Positions 43,673 to 52,477 of a stretch of DNA of 64,000 nt are shown here, piece by piece; within the stretch, counting starts at the first letter, position 1; each line of letters starts with the position of its first letter. Source of the DNA: Nocardia mikamii NBRC 108933 (GTDB lineage Bacteria > Actinomycetota > Actinomycetes > Mycobacteriales > Mycobacteriaceae). Both the position numbers and the translations under genes were made by a program. The stretch covers positions 1 through 64,000 of the forward strand of contig NZ_BDCM01000001.1 in assembly GCF_001613505.1 (NCBI RefSeq), written 5' to 3'. The notes under the pieces are model-generated. The model did no database searches. It saw only the letters and a program-made list of their open reading frames with translations, and was not told where the DNA came from.

Positions 43673-46600
43673 ATGGCCGACCTGCACGTTCCGGTCCACC
43701 CCGTCCGTTTCGTCACCTCCGCGGCCCTGTTCGACGGCCACGACGCGGCGATCAACATCATGCGGCGCATCCTGCAGTCCCAGGGCGCCGAGGTCATCCA
43801 CCTGGGCCACAACCGCGCGGTACACGAGGTGGTCGACGCGGTGCTGACCGAGGACGTGCAGGGTGTGGCCGTCAGTTCGTATCAGGGCGGGCACGTCGAA
43901 TACTTCGAATATCTGGCGAGCGCGCTGCGGGAGGCCGGGGCGGGACACGTCGCGATCTTCGGCGGCGGCGGCGGCGTGATCGTCGCGGAGGAGATCGAAC
44001 GGCTGGCGGCGGCCGGAGTGCGCATCTTCTCTCCCGAGGACGGCCAGCGCCTGGGCCTGCCCGGCATGATCAACGAACTCGTCCGCGCCTGCGACGTCGA
44101 TCTGTCGACCGAACCGGCCGCGATCGAGGCGGTTCTCGCCGGTGAACGACATGCGTTGGCGCGCACCATGACCTGCCTGCAGGCCGATGCCCTGCCCGCC
44201 GCGCATCTGGACGAACTGCGGGCCGCGGCGGCCGGCCGGACCGTTCCGGTGCTCGGCATCACCGGCACCGGCGGCTCCGGAAAGTCCTCGCTCACAGACG
44301 AACTCGTGCGGCGGTTGCGCACCGATCAGCAGGACAAACTGCGGGTGGCGATCCTCGCCGTCGATCCGACCCGGCGCCGCGGCGGCGGCGCACTGCTGGG
44401 CGACCGCATCCGGATGAACTCGCTCGACAGCGACCACGTCTACTTCCGGTCGCTGGCCACCCGCGGCGCGCACGAATTGCCGACCAATATCGACGCGATG
44501 ATCCTGGCCTGCAAGGCGGCCGGATTCGATCTGGTGATTCTCGAAACGCCGGGTATCGGCCAGGGCGACGCCGCGATCATCGACCACGTCGACATCTCGA
44601 TGTATGTGATGACGCCCGAGTTCGGCGCCGCCTCGCAGCTCGAGAAGATCGACATGCTCGATTTCGCCGATGTGGTGGCCATCAACAAGTTCGAGCGCCG
44701 TGGCGCCGAGGACGCGTTGCGGGACGTCTCGCGCCAGCTCGTGCGCAACCGCGAGGCGTTCGGGTCGGCCCCGGCGGATATGCCGGTATTCGGCACCAGC
44801 GCGGCGACCTTCAACGACGACGGGGTGACCGCGCTCTACCAGCATCTGGCCGGGCTGCTCGGCGCGCGCGGCCTGCCGCTGGAATCCGGGGTGCTGCCGC
44901 GAGTCGACACCCGGGCCTCCACCCGCTTCGCGCAGATCATCCCGCCGGGACGAGTGCGGTATCTGGCCGAGATCGCCGAGACCGTCCGCGATTACCATGC
45001 CGAGACGCGACGGCAGGTGGCGGCGGCGCAGCGGGTGCAGCGCTTCGAACAGGTACTGGCGGAGCTGCCGGCGGGCGCCGACGATTCGGCGGGCGCGAAT
45101 ACGCCCGCACCGGAGGATATGTCCGCTGCGCGGCGAACGCTGTCCGGACTACTCGCGCGCGCGAGCGCGGAGCTCACCCCGGAATCCGCCGCGCTGCTGC
45201 GAGATTGGCCTGCCACCGTGGAGTCCTATCGCGGCGAGGAACAGGTGGTTCGCGTCCGCGACCGCGAAATTCGCACACCGCTGCGACGAACCACGTTGTC
45301 GGACAACTCGATCCCGCGCGTGGCGCTGCCGCGCTACACCGACCACGGTGAGCTGCTGCGCTTCCTGCGATCGGAGAATCTGCCGGGCCGATTTCCCTTC
45401 ACCGGCGGCGTGTTCGCGTTCAAGCGCGACAACGAGGATCCGGCCCGCATGTTCGCCGGTGAGGGCGATCCGTTCCGCACGAACCGGCGGTTCAAGGTGC
45501 TCTCGGAACATGCCGAGGCCAAACGCCTGTCGACCGCCTTCGACTCGGTGACGCTCTACGGCCACGATCCGGCCCCGCGGCCCGATATCTACGGAAAGGT
45601 CGGCACCTCAGGGGTTTCCATCGCCACCGTCGATGATATGAAGGCTCTCTACGACGGATTCGACCTCAGCGCGCCGAGCACCTCGGTCTCGATGACCATC
45701 AACGGTCCGGCGCCGACGATTCTCGCCTTCTTCCTCAACACCGCGATAGACCAAGCGCTGCAACGGTTTCGGGAGGACAACGGACGCGAGCCGAGCAACG
45801 ACGAAGCGGCCGAGCTTCGTGCCCGCACCCTGGCCACGGTCCGGGGCACCGTGCAGGCCGATATTCTCAAGGAGGATCAGGGGCAGAACACCTGCATCTT
45901 CTCCACCGAATTCAGCCTGCGCATGATGGCCGATATCCAGGAATGGTTCGTCCGCAACGGTGTGCGCAATTTCTACTCGGTGTCGATTTCCGGCTATCAC
46001 ATCGCCGAGGCCGGCGCGAATCCGATCAGTCAGCTGGCGTTCACGCTGGCCAACGGATTCACCTATGTCGAGGCCTATCTGGCGCGCGGCATGGCCATCG
46101 ACGATTTCGCGCCGAATCTGTCGTTCTTCTTCTCCAACGGCATGGATCCGGAGTATTCGGTGATCGGGCGGGTGGCCCGGCGGATCTGGGCGGTCACCAT
46201 GCGCGACAAATACGGCGCCAACGATCGCTCGCAGAAGTTGAAGTACCACATCCAGACCTCCGGGCGTTCGCTGCACGCCCAGGAAATGAACTTCAACGAC
46301 ATCCGCACCACCCTGCAGGCGTTGATCGCCATCTACGACAACTGCAACAGCCTGCACACCAATGCCTACGACGAGGCGGTGACCACCCCCACCGAGGAAT
46401 CGGTGCGGCGCGCCCTGGCCATCCAGTTGATCATCAACAAGGAATGGGGCCTGGCGATGAACGAGAATCCGCTGCAGGGCAGTTTCGTGATCGACGAGCT
46501 GACCGATCTGGTGGAGGAGGCGGTGCTCGCCGAATTCGAGCGGATCAGCGAACGCGGCGGGGTGCTGGGCGCGATGGAGACCGGATATCAGCGCGGGCGC

Positions 46601-46939
46601 ATCCAGGACGAATCGATGCGCTATGAACACCGCAAACACGACGGGACGCTGCCCATCATCGGAGTGAATACGTTCCGCAATCCGAACGGCGAAACCCATC
46701 AGGTGCTGGAACTGGCCCGCGGCACCGAGGCCGAGAAACAATCGCAGCTGCGGCGCACCGAGGAATTCGTCACCGCGCACCGCGAGCCGGCGCAGGCGGC
46801 CCTGGCCCGGCTCGAGGCCGCCGCGCGCAGCGACGACAACGTCTTCGACGTGCTGATGGATGCCGCGCGGGTATGCACTCTGCAGCAGATCACCGACTGT
46901 TTCTTCACCGTCGGCGGGCAATACCGCCGCAATGTGTGA
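43673..46939 (+). CDS. icmF: Fused isobutyryl-CoA mutase with G-protein chaperone
   Basis: IcmF interconverts isobutyryl-CoA and n-butyryl-CoA using adenosylcobalamin. The 1088-residue protein has a B12-binding domain first (FDGHDAAINIM, with cobalt-ligating His23), then a MeaB-like GTPase (P-loop GTGGSGKS, residues 198-205) that loads and protects the cofactor, then a linker and the acyl-CoA mutase barrel (DIYGKVGTSGVSIAT, SMTINGPAPTILAFFLNTA). ATG 43673 follows GGAGGA by 4 bp. It is divergent from the valine operon. Confidence 0.95.
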   Translation: MADLHVPVHPVRFVTSAALFDGHDAAINIMRRILQSQGAEVIHLGHNRAVHEVVDAVLTEDVQGVAVSSYQGGHVEYFEYLASALREAGAGHVAIFGGGGGVIVAEEIERLAAAGVRIFSPEDGQRLGLPGMINELVRACDVDLSTEPAAIEAVLAGERHALARTMTCLQADALPAAHLDELRAAAAGRTVPVLGITGTGGSGKSSLTDELVRRLRTDQQDKLRVAILAVDPTRRRGGGALLGDRIRMNSLDSDHVYFRSLATRGAHELPTNIDAMILACKAAGFDLVILETPGIGQGDAAIIDHVDISMYVMTPEFGAASQLEKIDMLDFADVVAINKFERRGAEDALRDVSRQLVRNREAFGSAPADMPVFGTSAATFNDDGVTALYQHLAGLLGARGLPLESGVLPRVDTRASTRFAQIIPPGRVRYLAEIAETVRDYHAETRRQVAAAQRVQRFEQVLAELPAGADDSAGANTPAPEDMSAARRTLSGLLARASAELTPESAALLRDWPATVESYRGEEQVVRVRDREIRTPLRRTTLSDNSIPRVALPRYTDHGELLRFLRSENLPGRFPFTGGVFAFKRDNEDPARMFAGEGDPFRTNRRFKVLSEHAEAKRLSTAFDSVTLYGHDPAPRPDIYGKVGTSGVSIATVDDMKALYDGFDLSAPSTSVSMTINGPAPTILAFFLNTAIDQALQRFREDNGREPSNDEAAELRARTLATVRGTVQADILKEDQGQNTCIFSTEFSLRMMADIQEWFVRNGVRNFYSVSISGYHIAEAGANPISQLAFTLANGFTYVEAYLARGMAIDDFAPNLSFFFSNGMDPEYSVIGRVARRIWAVTMRDKYGANDRSQKLKYHIQTSGRSLHAQEMNFNDIRTTLQALIAIYDNCNSLHTNAYDEAVTTPTEESVRRALAIQLIINKEWGLAMNENPLQGSFVIDELTDLVEEAVLAEFERISERGGVLGAMETGYQRGRIQDESMRYEHRKHDGTLPIIGVNTFRNPNGETHQVLELARGTEAEKQSQLRRTEEFVTAHREPAQAALARLEAAARSDDNVFDVLMDAARVCTLQQITDCFFTVGGQYRRNV

Positions 46940-47023
46940 CAAGGGTTCGGATGTGGCCCGCCGGTGTGTTCGCGCGTGTGACAATGCCGGAGAGCGGACA
47001 GTCGAACGCGACGGAAGGGCGCC

Positions 47024-48109
47024 ATGGACCTCGCCGGTATCAGCGTTGTGGACGCACATATCCACCAATGGGATCCGCTGAACACACCGCGGGATTTCAG
47101 CATGCTGGCGAAGCTGTTCCGGTTCGTCCCCGTGCCGGTCGACAAGGCCGCACGGCTGGCTCCCAAACGGGACCGCGATTTCGTCGGGATTCCCGATGCC
47201 TACCTGCGGCCGTATCTGCCCGCGGATTACCGAGAGGATCTGGGCGCGGTGCCGGTGGAGGCACTGGTGCACATCGAGGTGGAATGGGCCGGGCGGGCGC
47301 CGGACGCCAAGGCCGACGAGACGCGCTGGGTGGCCAGCCTGCCCTTCGGCGTGGACACTCCGGCCCTGGGCGCGATCATCGGCAGTGGTGATCCCGCGAT
47401 GCCCGGATTCGCCGAACTCATCGACAAGCATCAGTCCGCGTCACCACTGTTCCGTGGCATACGCACCATGGTCGCCCACCACCCGGACGCCGGGGTGCGG
47501 TCGTTCTGCCGGGCCGACGGCGCCTTGACCGAGTCGGCCTTCCTCGACGGCTTCGCGGTCCTGGCCGAACGCGGGCTGTCGTTCGAGGCGTGGGTCTACT
47601 CGCATCAGATCCCGCAGGTCACCGCCCTGGCCCGGCGCTATCCCGAGGTGACGATCGTGCTCAACCACCTCGGCACGCCGGCCGGGATATTCGGCCCGGT
47701 CGGCAAGAACACCGGCACCCAACCGGGCCGGCGCCGCGAACTGTTCGTGCAGTGGCGCGACGATATCGCCACACTCGCGACGCATCCCAATGTGATGGCC
47801 AAGGTCAGCGGGCTGGCCATGCCGATCCTCGGCCACCCGGTGCCGGTCCGGGGAATTCCGACCACGGTCTCCGAACTACTGGACCGCACCGCGCCGCTGC
47901 TGCACCACGCCTTCGACGTCTTCGGCGCCCAGCGTCTCATCTGGGGCTCCAATTACCCTGTGGACAAACCTATTACGAGTATCGCCAACGGCGCACAGGC
48001 GGTGGTCGACGTACTGGCCGACCGGGGCGGCAGCGCCGAGGAACTCGAACAGGTCTTCCGCACGAACGCCCAGCGCACCTACGGCATCGACGCGGAACTG
48101 CTGGCCTGA
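47024..48109 (+). CDS. Amidohydrolase-2 family metal-dependent hydrolase
   Basis: The 361-residue protein has the TIM-barrel pattern of the 2-pyrone-4,6-dicarboxylate hydrolase/amidohydrolase-2 group: VVDAHIHQWDP at residues 8-18 (metal HxH), LFRGIRTMVAHHPDAG, VTIVLNHLGTPAG and IWGSNYPVDKP near the C-terminus. It probably hydrolyses a lactone or decarboxylates a carboxylic acid; the substrate is unknown. It lies 84 bp after icmF and may be read with it. Confidence 0.85.
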   Translation: MDLAGISVVDAHIHQWDPLNTPRDFSMLAKLFRFVPVPVDKAARLAPKRDRDFVGIPDAYLRPYLPADYREDLGAVPVEALVHIEVEWAGRAPDAKADETRWVASLPFGVDTPALGAIIGSGDPAMPGFAELIDKHQSASPLFRGIRTMVAHHPDAGVRSFCRADGALTESAFLDGFAVLAERGLSFEAWVYSHQIPQVTALARRYPEVTIVLNHLGTPAGIFGPVGKNTGTQPGRRRELFVQWRDDIATLATHPNVMAKVSGLAMPILGHPVPVRGIPTTVSELLDRTAPLLHHAFDVFGAQRLIWGSNYPVDKPITSIANGAQAVVDVLADRGGSAEELEQVFRTNAQRTYGIDAELLA

Positions 48110-48180
48110 CACCGGCGCGTCACTTGCGCTGTCCCTCCGGCAATTTCGCGTGCGAGCACCTGCCCGTGAGTGGTGGCGTC

Positions 48181-48627
<447 letters not shown>

Positions 48628-48687
48628 GATCGGGAAGTCCGCAAGAGCTGACCGAGCAGTCCATCGGATTGGACGTACGATGCGGAG

Positions 48688-49317
48688 GTGACGAAGGCAC
48701 CGGCCACGCGGGGACGCATCGACAAGCGCCAGGCGATCCTGGACGTCGCGTTCGACGTCTTCGCCCGGCGCGGTTACGGCCGCGCCTGCGTCCAGGAGAT
48801 CGCGGACGAGGCGGGGGTCGCCAAACCCACCGTCTACAACCACCTCAGCGACAAGGAGACGCTGTTCCGCAGCACGGTCGAGGCGGCCGCCGACCAGGTC
48901 GGCGCACAATGTCTCGCCGCGGTGGAGACACTGCGGGCCGCCGACGGCGACCCGGGTCCGGCGCTCACCGCCACCGCGCGCGAACTCGTGCACATCTGCG
49001 CCGGGCCGCGGTCGCACGCCTTGCGCGCATTGGCCTATGCCGAGCTGGGCACCTTTCCCGACCTGGTGCTGACCGTGCAGGAACGCACCTCGCTGCGCCT
49101 GGCGCAGACCCTCGCCGACCGGTTCGCGCGGCTGGCGCTCTCGGGCGGGCTGCGCCGATGCGATCCCGAACTCGCCGCCGAACATTTCCTCGCGCTCCTT
49201 ACCGGACCGCTCGAGGCGCGTTCCCGGCTGGGCACCCGCACCCTGGCATCGGCCGAACTGGACGAGATCGCCGACGGCGCCGCCGATGCCTTCCTGCGCG
49301 CCTACGGCCCGGCCTGA
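48688..49317 (+). CDS. TetR-family transcriptional regulator
   Basis: The 209-residue protein has the helix-turn-helix CVQEIADEAGVAKPTVYNHLSDKETLF (about residues 36-62) and a TetR_C ligand domain of the AefR-like kind (ALAYAELGTFPDLVLTV). GTG 48688 is the start. It sits between the Dabb gene (divergent) and a Baeyer-Villiger-type monooxygenase 95 bp downstream and could regulate both. Confidence 0.88.
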   Translation: MTKAPATRGRIDKRQAILDVAFDVFARRGYGRACVQEIADEAGVAKPTVYNHLSDKETLFRSTVEAAADQVGAQCLAAVETLRAADGDPGPALTATARELVHICAGPRSHALRALAYAELGTFPDLVLTVQERTSLRLAQTLADRFARLALSGGLRRCDPELAAEHFLALLTGPLEARSRLGTRTLASAELDEIADGAADAFLRAYGPA

Positions 49318-49412
49318 GACGGCCGGGCGTTGACATCCCGGCCACCGCGCGGTTAATTGGTGGCAGGTGCGGCCAGTCAGGTGCCCTGGCCGAGGACGGC
49401 ACGGGAGCAGTC

Positions 49413-50927
49413 ATGGCCATCGACCACGAAGTGATCATCGTCGGCGCCGGATTCTCCGGTATCGGAGTGGCGATCGCCTTACGGAAGGCCGGTTTCCGGG
49501 ACTTCCTGATCGTCGACGACGCCGATGGCGTGGGCGGCACCTGGCATTGGAACACCTACCCCGGCATCGCCGTGGACATCCCCTCGTTCAGTTATCAGTA
49601 TTCGTTCGAGCAGAGTTCGCGGTGGTCGCGCATCTACGCGCCCGGCCGCGAACTGAAGGACTACGCCGAACACTGCGTGGACAAATACGGGCTGCGACCG
49701 CGCATCCGGTTCAGCACCACGATCACCGCCGCGCAATTCGACGAGGACACCTCGGTGTGGACGCTGCGCACCGGCGACGGGGAAACCCTGACCGCGCGCT
49801 ACGTCATCGGCGCGACCGGTGTGCTGACCCGGCCGAAGCTACCGGATATCCCTGGCGTGGAATCGTTTTCGGGCCTGACCATGCACACCTCGCGCTGGGA
49901 CCACGACCGCGACGTGCGCGGGAAACGCGTGGCGATCATCGGGACCGGGGCGTCCGCGGTGCAGGTCATTCCCTCGATCGCTCCGGATGTCGCCGAGCTG
50001 ACGGTCTTCCAGCGCACCCCGATCTGGTGCCTGCCGCGGCCGGACGCCACGCTGCCCACGCCCGCCCGCTGGGCGCTGCGGTATCTGCCCGGCGGACAGG
50101 CGATTTCGCGTCTGGTGAGCCAGGCGTTCGTCGAACTGACCTTCCCGCTGTCGGCGCACTACTATTCGAATCTGCCCCTGGCCACCCTCGGCGAGCGCTC
50201 CGGGCTGGCCCATCTGCGGCGCCAGGTGCACGATCCGGTGGTCCGGGACAAACTCACGCCGCGGTATGCGCTCGGATGTAAGCGGCCGGGGTTCTCCAAC
50301 GATTACCTGCCGACCTTCAACCGCGACAACGTGACGCTGGAGACCGATCCGATCGCCGAGATCACCCCTACCGGCGTGCGCACGGCGGCCGGCACCGAGT
50401 ATCCGGCCGACGTGCTGATCCTCGCGACCGGCTTCAAGGTCATGGAATCGGGCAATATGCCGACCTTCGACATGACCGGGGTCGGCGGCCGTGACCTCGA
50501 GCAATGGTGGGACGAGAACCGCCTGCAGGCCTACGAGGGCGTCAGCGTGCCGGGCTTTCCCAACTTCTTCTCGATCATCGGACCCTACGGATACAACGGC
50601 TCGTCGTATTTCACGCTGATCGAAATGCAGACCTCCCACATCCTGCGATTGCTACGTCATGCGCGCGGTAAGCGCGCGCACCGCATCGAGGTCACCGCGG
50701 CGGCCAACGAGCGATACTTCCGGGAGATGCTGGAACGACGCGGCGGGCAGGTCTTCTGGCAGGACAGCTGCGCGGTCTCGAACAGTTACTACTTCGACAA
50801 GCACGGCGATGTGCCGCTGAAACCGATGAGTACCGTCGAAGCGGCCTGGCGCGCAACCCATTTCGATCTGAGTGACTACACCTTCGAACAGGTCACGGCT
50901 CAGCTGCCGACCGCGCGGGCCAGCTGA
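49413..50927 (+). CDS. Flavin-containing Baeyer-Villiger-type monooxygenase
   Basis: The 504-residue flavoprotein inserts oxygen into ketones or thioethers with NADPH. The FAD motif GAGFSG is at residues 11-16. The Baeyer-Villiger fingerprint FxGxxxHxxxWD is intact as FSGLTMHTSRWD (152-163), followed by the NADP motif GTGASA (177-182). GCKRPGFSNDYLPTFNRDNV is typical of the EthA-like group, which activates ethionamide in mycobacteria. The true substrate is unknown. Confidence 0.9.
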   Translation: MAIDHEVIIVGAGFSGIGVAIALRKAGFRDFLIVDDADGVGGTWHWNTYPGIAVDIPSFSYQYSFEQSSRWSRIYAPGRELKDYAEHCVDKYGLRPRIRFSTTITAAQFDEDTSVWTLRTGDGETLTARYVIGATGVLTRPKLPDIPGVESFSGLTMHTSRWDHDRDVRGKRVAIIGTGASAVQVIPSIAPDVAELTVFQRTPIWCLPRPDATLPTPARWALRYLPGGQAISRLVSQAFVELTFPLSAHYYSNLPLATLGERSGLAHLRRQVHDPVVRDKLTPRYALGCKRPGFSNDYLPTFNRDNVTLETDPIAEITPTGVRTAAGTEYPADVLILATGFKVMESGNMPTFDMTGVGGRDLEQWWDENRLQAYEGVSVPGFPNFFSIIGPYGYNGSSYFTLIEMQTSHILRLLRHARGKRAHRIEVTAAANERYFREMLERRGGQVFWQDSCAVSNSYYFDKHGDVPLKPMSTVEAAWRATHFDLSDYTFEQVTAQLPTARAS

Positions 50928-51676
50928 GCGGCCAGCCGCTCGCGCGCCTCGACCAGCGACGGGCCGTACCAGGTGAGGTCGCGGCCGCTCACCAGGGCGA
51001 CGGGGATGCCCGCGAACGCCTCCGGACCATCGGTCGCGGTGAAGACGTACGGCTCGTCCGGCAGCACCGCCAGCCGAACGCCCTGCACCAGTTCCGATTC
51101 CGTCACCGTGGGATAGCGCTGCGCTCCCGTCGCGTGGACGAGGTTCAGACCCAGGCGACCGGCGAGATCCGCGGTGAACGTGTCGCGGCCGACCACCATC
51201 CACGGCTTGCGCCAGATCGGGATCACCGCATCGATCGGCGGATTCGGCGCGGGCTCGGACCAGACCGCGCGGGCCCGGGTCAGCCAGGACGGCACCGCAC
51301 CACCCAGGGCGATGCGGAACAGCCGCGTCATCGAGGTGAACGCCTCGTCGACGGTGCGAATCCGGGTGACCCACACCGGAATTCCCGCCTCGCGCATTCG
51401 CTCGACATCGAGGCGGCGGTTCTCCTCTTGATTGCACACCACCAGATCCGGTGCCAGTTCGGCGATCCGGCGCAGATTCGGGTTCTTCGTGCCCCGCACC
51501 CGTTCCACCGCCAGTTCCGGCGGATGGGTGCACCAATCGGTGGCCGCGAGCAACAACTCCGGGCGGCTCACCGCGATGGCCTCGGTCAGCGACGGGACCA
51601 GCGACACCACCCGGCGCACCGGACGCCGCAGCGCAACCGCGGCATCCAGATCGTCGACGGGATCTTCGGACACCAC
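50900..51676 (-). CDS. Helical-backbone metal receptor-like protein
   Basis: The 258-residue protein has the BtuF/TroA-like fold of B12- and metal-binding ABC receptors: VVSLVPSLTEAIAV, ATDWCTHPPE, GTKNPNLRRIAELAPDLVVCNQEENR, then the long linker helix and a second lobe. It has no signal peptide or lipobox, so it is probably cytosolic, and no permease is adjacent. Its 3' end overlaps that of the monooxygenase by 28 bp (convergent). Confidence 0.8.
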   Translation of the reverse strand: MVSEDPVDDLDAAVALRRPVRRVVSLVPSLTEAIAVSRPELLLAATDWCTHPPELAVERVRGTKNPNLRRIAELAPDLVVCNQEENRRLDVERMREAGIPVWVTRIRTVDEAFTSMTRLFRIALGGAVPSWLTRARAVWSEPAPNPPIDAVIPIWRKPWMVVGRDTFTADLAGRLGLNLVHATGAQRYPTVTESELVQGVRLAVLPDEPYVFTATDGPEAFAGIPVALVSGRDLTWYGPSLVEARERLAAQLARAVGS

Positions 51677-51688
51677 GCCAGCATATGG

Positions 51689-52477
51689 TCAGCCCGAGCT
51701 CTCCAGGGCCCGGTAGAGGGTGCGAAGTTCCCGCATACCGGCCTCGGCGGCCGATTCGTCCTCACTGGTCATCCGCAACGCCTGCCGCAGGGGAATCGGA
51801 TCGAGGTCCTCGATCGCCGCACGGAACTGCGGCGCCGGAAGGTCGGGCAGAACCACGTTCTCGCCGTAGATGTCGTCGGAGACCGTCGGGCCGCTGTCCT
51901 CCTGCACCCCGCGAATCAGCGTGTCGAGATCGAGGCCGCGCAGGGTCAGCATGATCGCCGGGGACTCGTCGAGGCGTTCGGCCACGATGTAGCACAGCGC
52001 GGCGACGTGTTTACAGGGCCAGCCGTCGTCCGGGCAGGTGCACGAGAAATCGAGTTCGGCGGCGGTAGCGGGCAACAGCAGCGGGCCGAGCTCCTGCGGC
52101 AGGGCGCCGGAGGCGAGCTGGGCGAGCATGCCGGGTGTGCCGCGGACCTGATCGACCAGTTCCTCCAATCGGTCGTCGCGCAACACTCGCAACGTCAGCA
52201 CCGAGGTGAACGGCCGCGGTTGACTGCCCTGAACCTCGGCGGCCACCGCGCCGGGCTCGATGTGGTAGTTGACGACCTGTCCCGAGCGGGCGTAGGTGCG
52301 GCCCCGGGAGAGCCGGCCGGCGTCGGCGACCTGTTCCACGGCTTCGAGGAAGGCCCGTCCCCACCAGGATCGCGCGAAGGACCCACGGCGGCTGCGAGGT
52401 TCGACGCCGCCGCGCACCGGACGGCGCTTGCCGTAGACGCTGAAATCGGGAACCGGAAACTCGGGCGCCGGACTCAT
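51689..52477 (-). CDS. SWIM zinc finger protein paired with SNF2 helicase
   Basis: The 262-residue protein has a SWIM zinc finger CxCx6CxH (Cys146, Cys148, Cys155, His157) and N-terminal segments SFARSWWGRAFLEAVEQVAD and RGRTYARSGQVVNY common to this family. The ATG overlaps the helicase stop (ATGA), so the two are coupled and probably act together on DNA or RNA. The same pairing is known in mycobacteria (Rv2101 helZ with Rv2102). The exact role is unknown. Confidence 0.88.
   Translation of the reverse strand: MSPAPEFPVPDFSVYGKRRPVRGGVEPRSRRGSFARSWWGRAFLEAVEQVADAGRLSRGRTYARSGQVVNYHIEPGAVAAEVQGSQPRPFTSVLTLRVLRDDRLEELVDQVRGTPGMLAQLASGALPQELGPLLLPATAAELDFSCTCPDDGWPCKHVAALCYIVAERLDESPAIMLTLRGLDLDTLIRGVQEDSGPTVSDDIYGENVVLPDLPAPQFRAAIEDLDPIPLRQALRMTSEDESAAEAGMRELRTLYRALESSG

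Noticed and set aside
45608..47431. 607-residue minus-strand frame over icmF
   Set aside because: Antisense shadow of the mutase domain and the start of the amidohydrolase gene.
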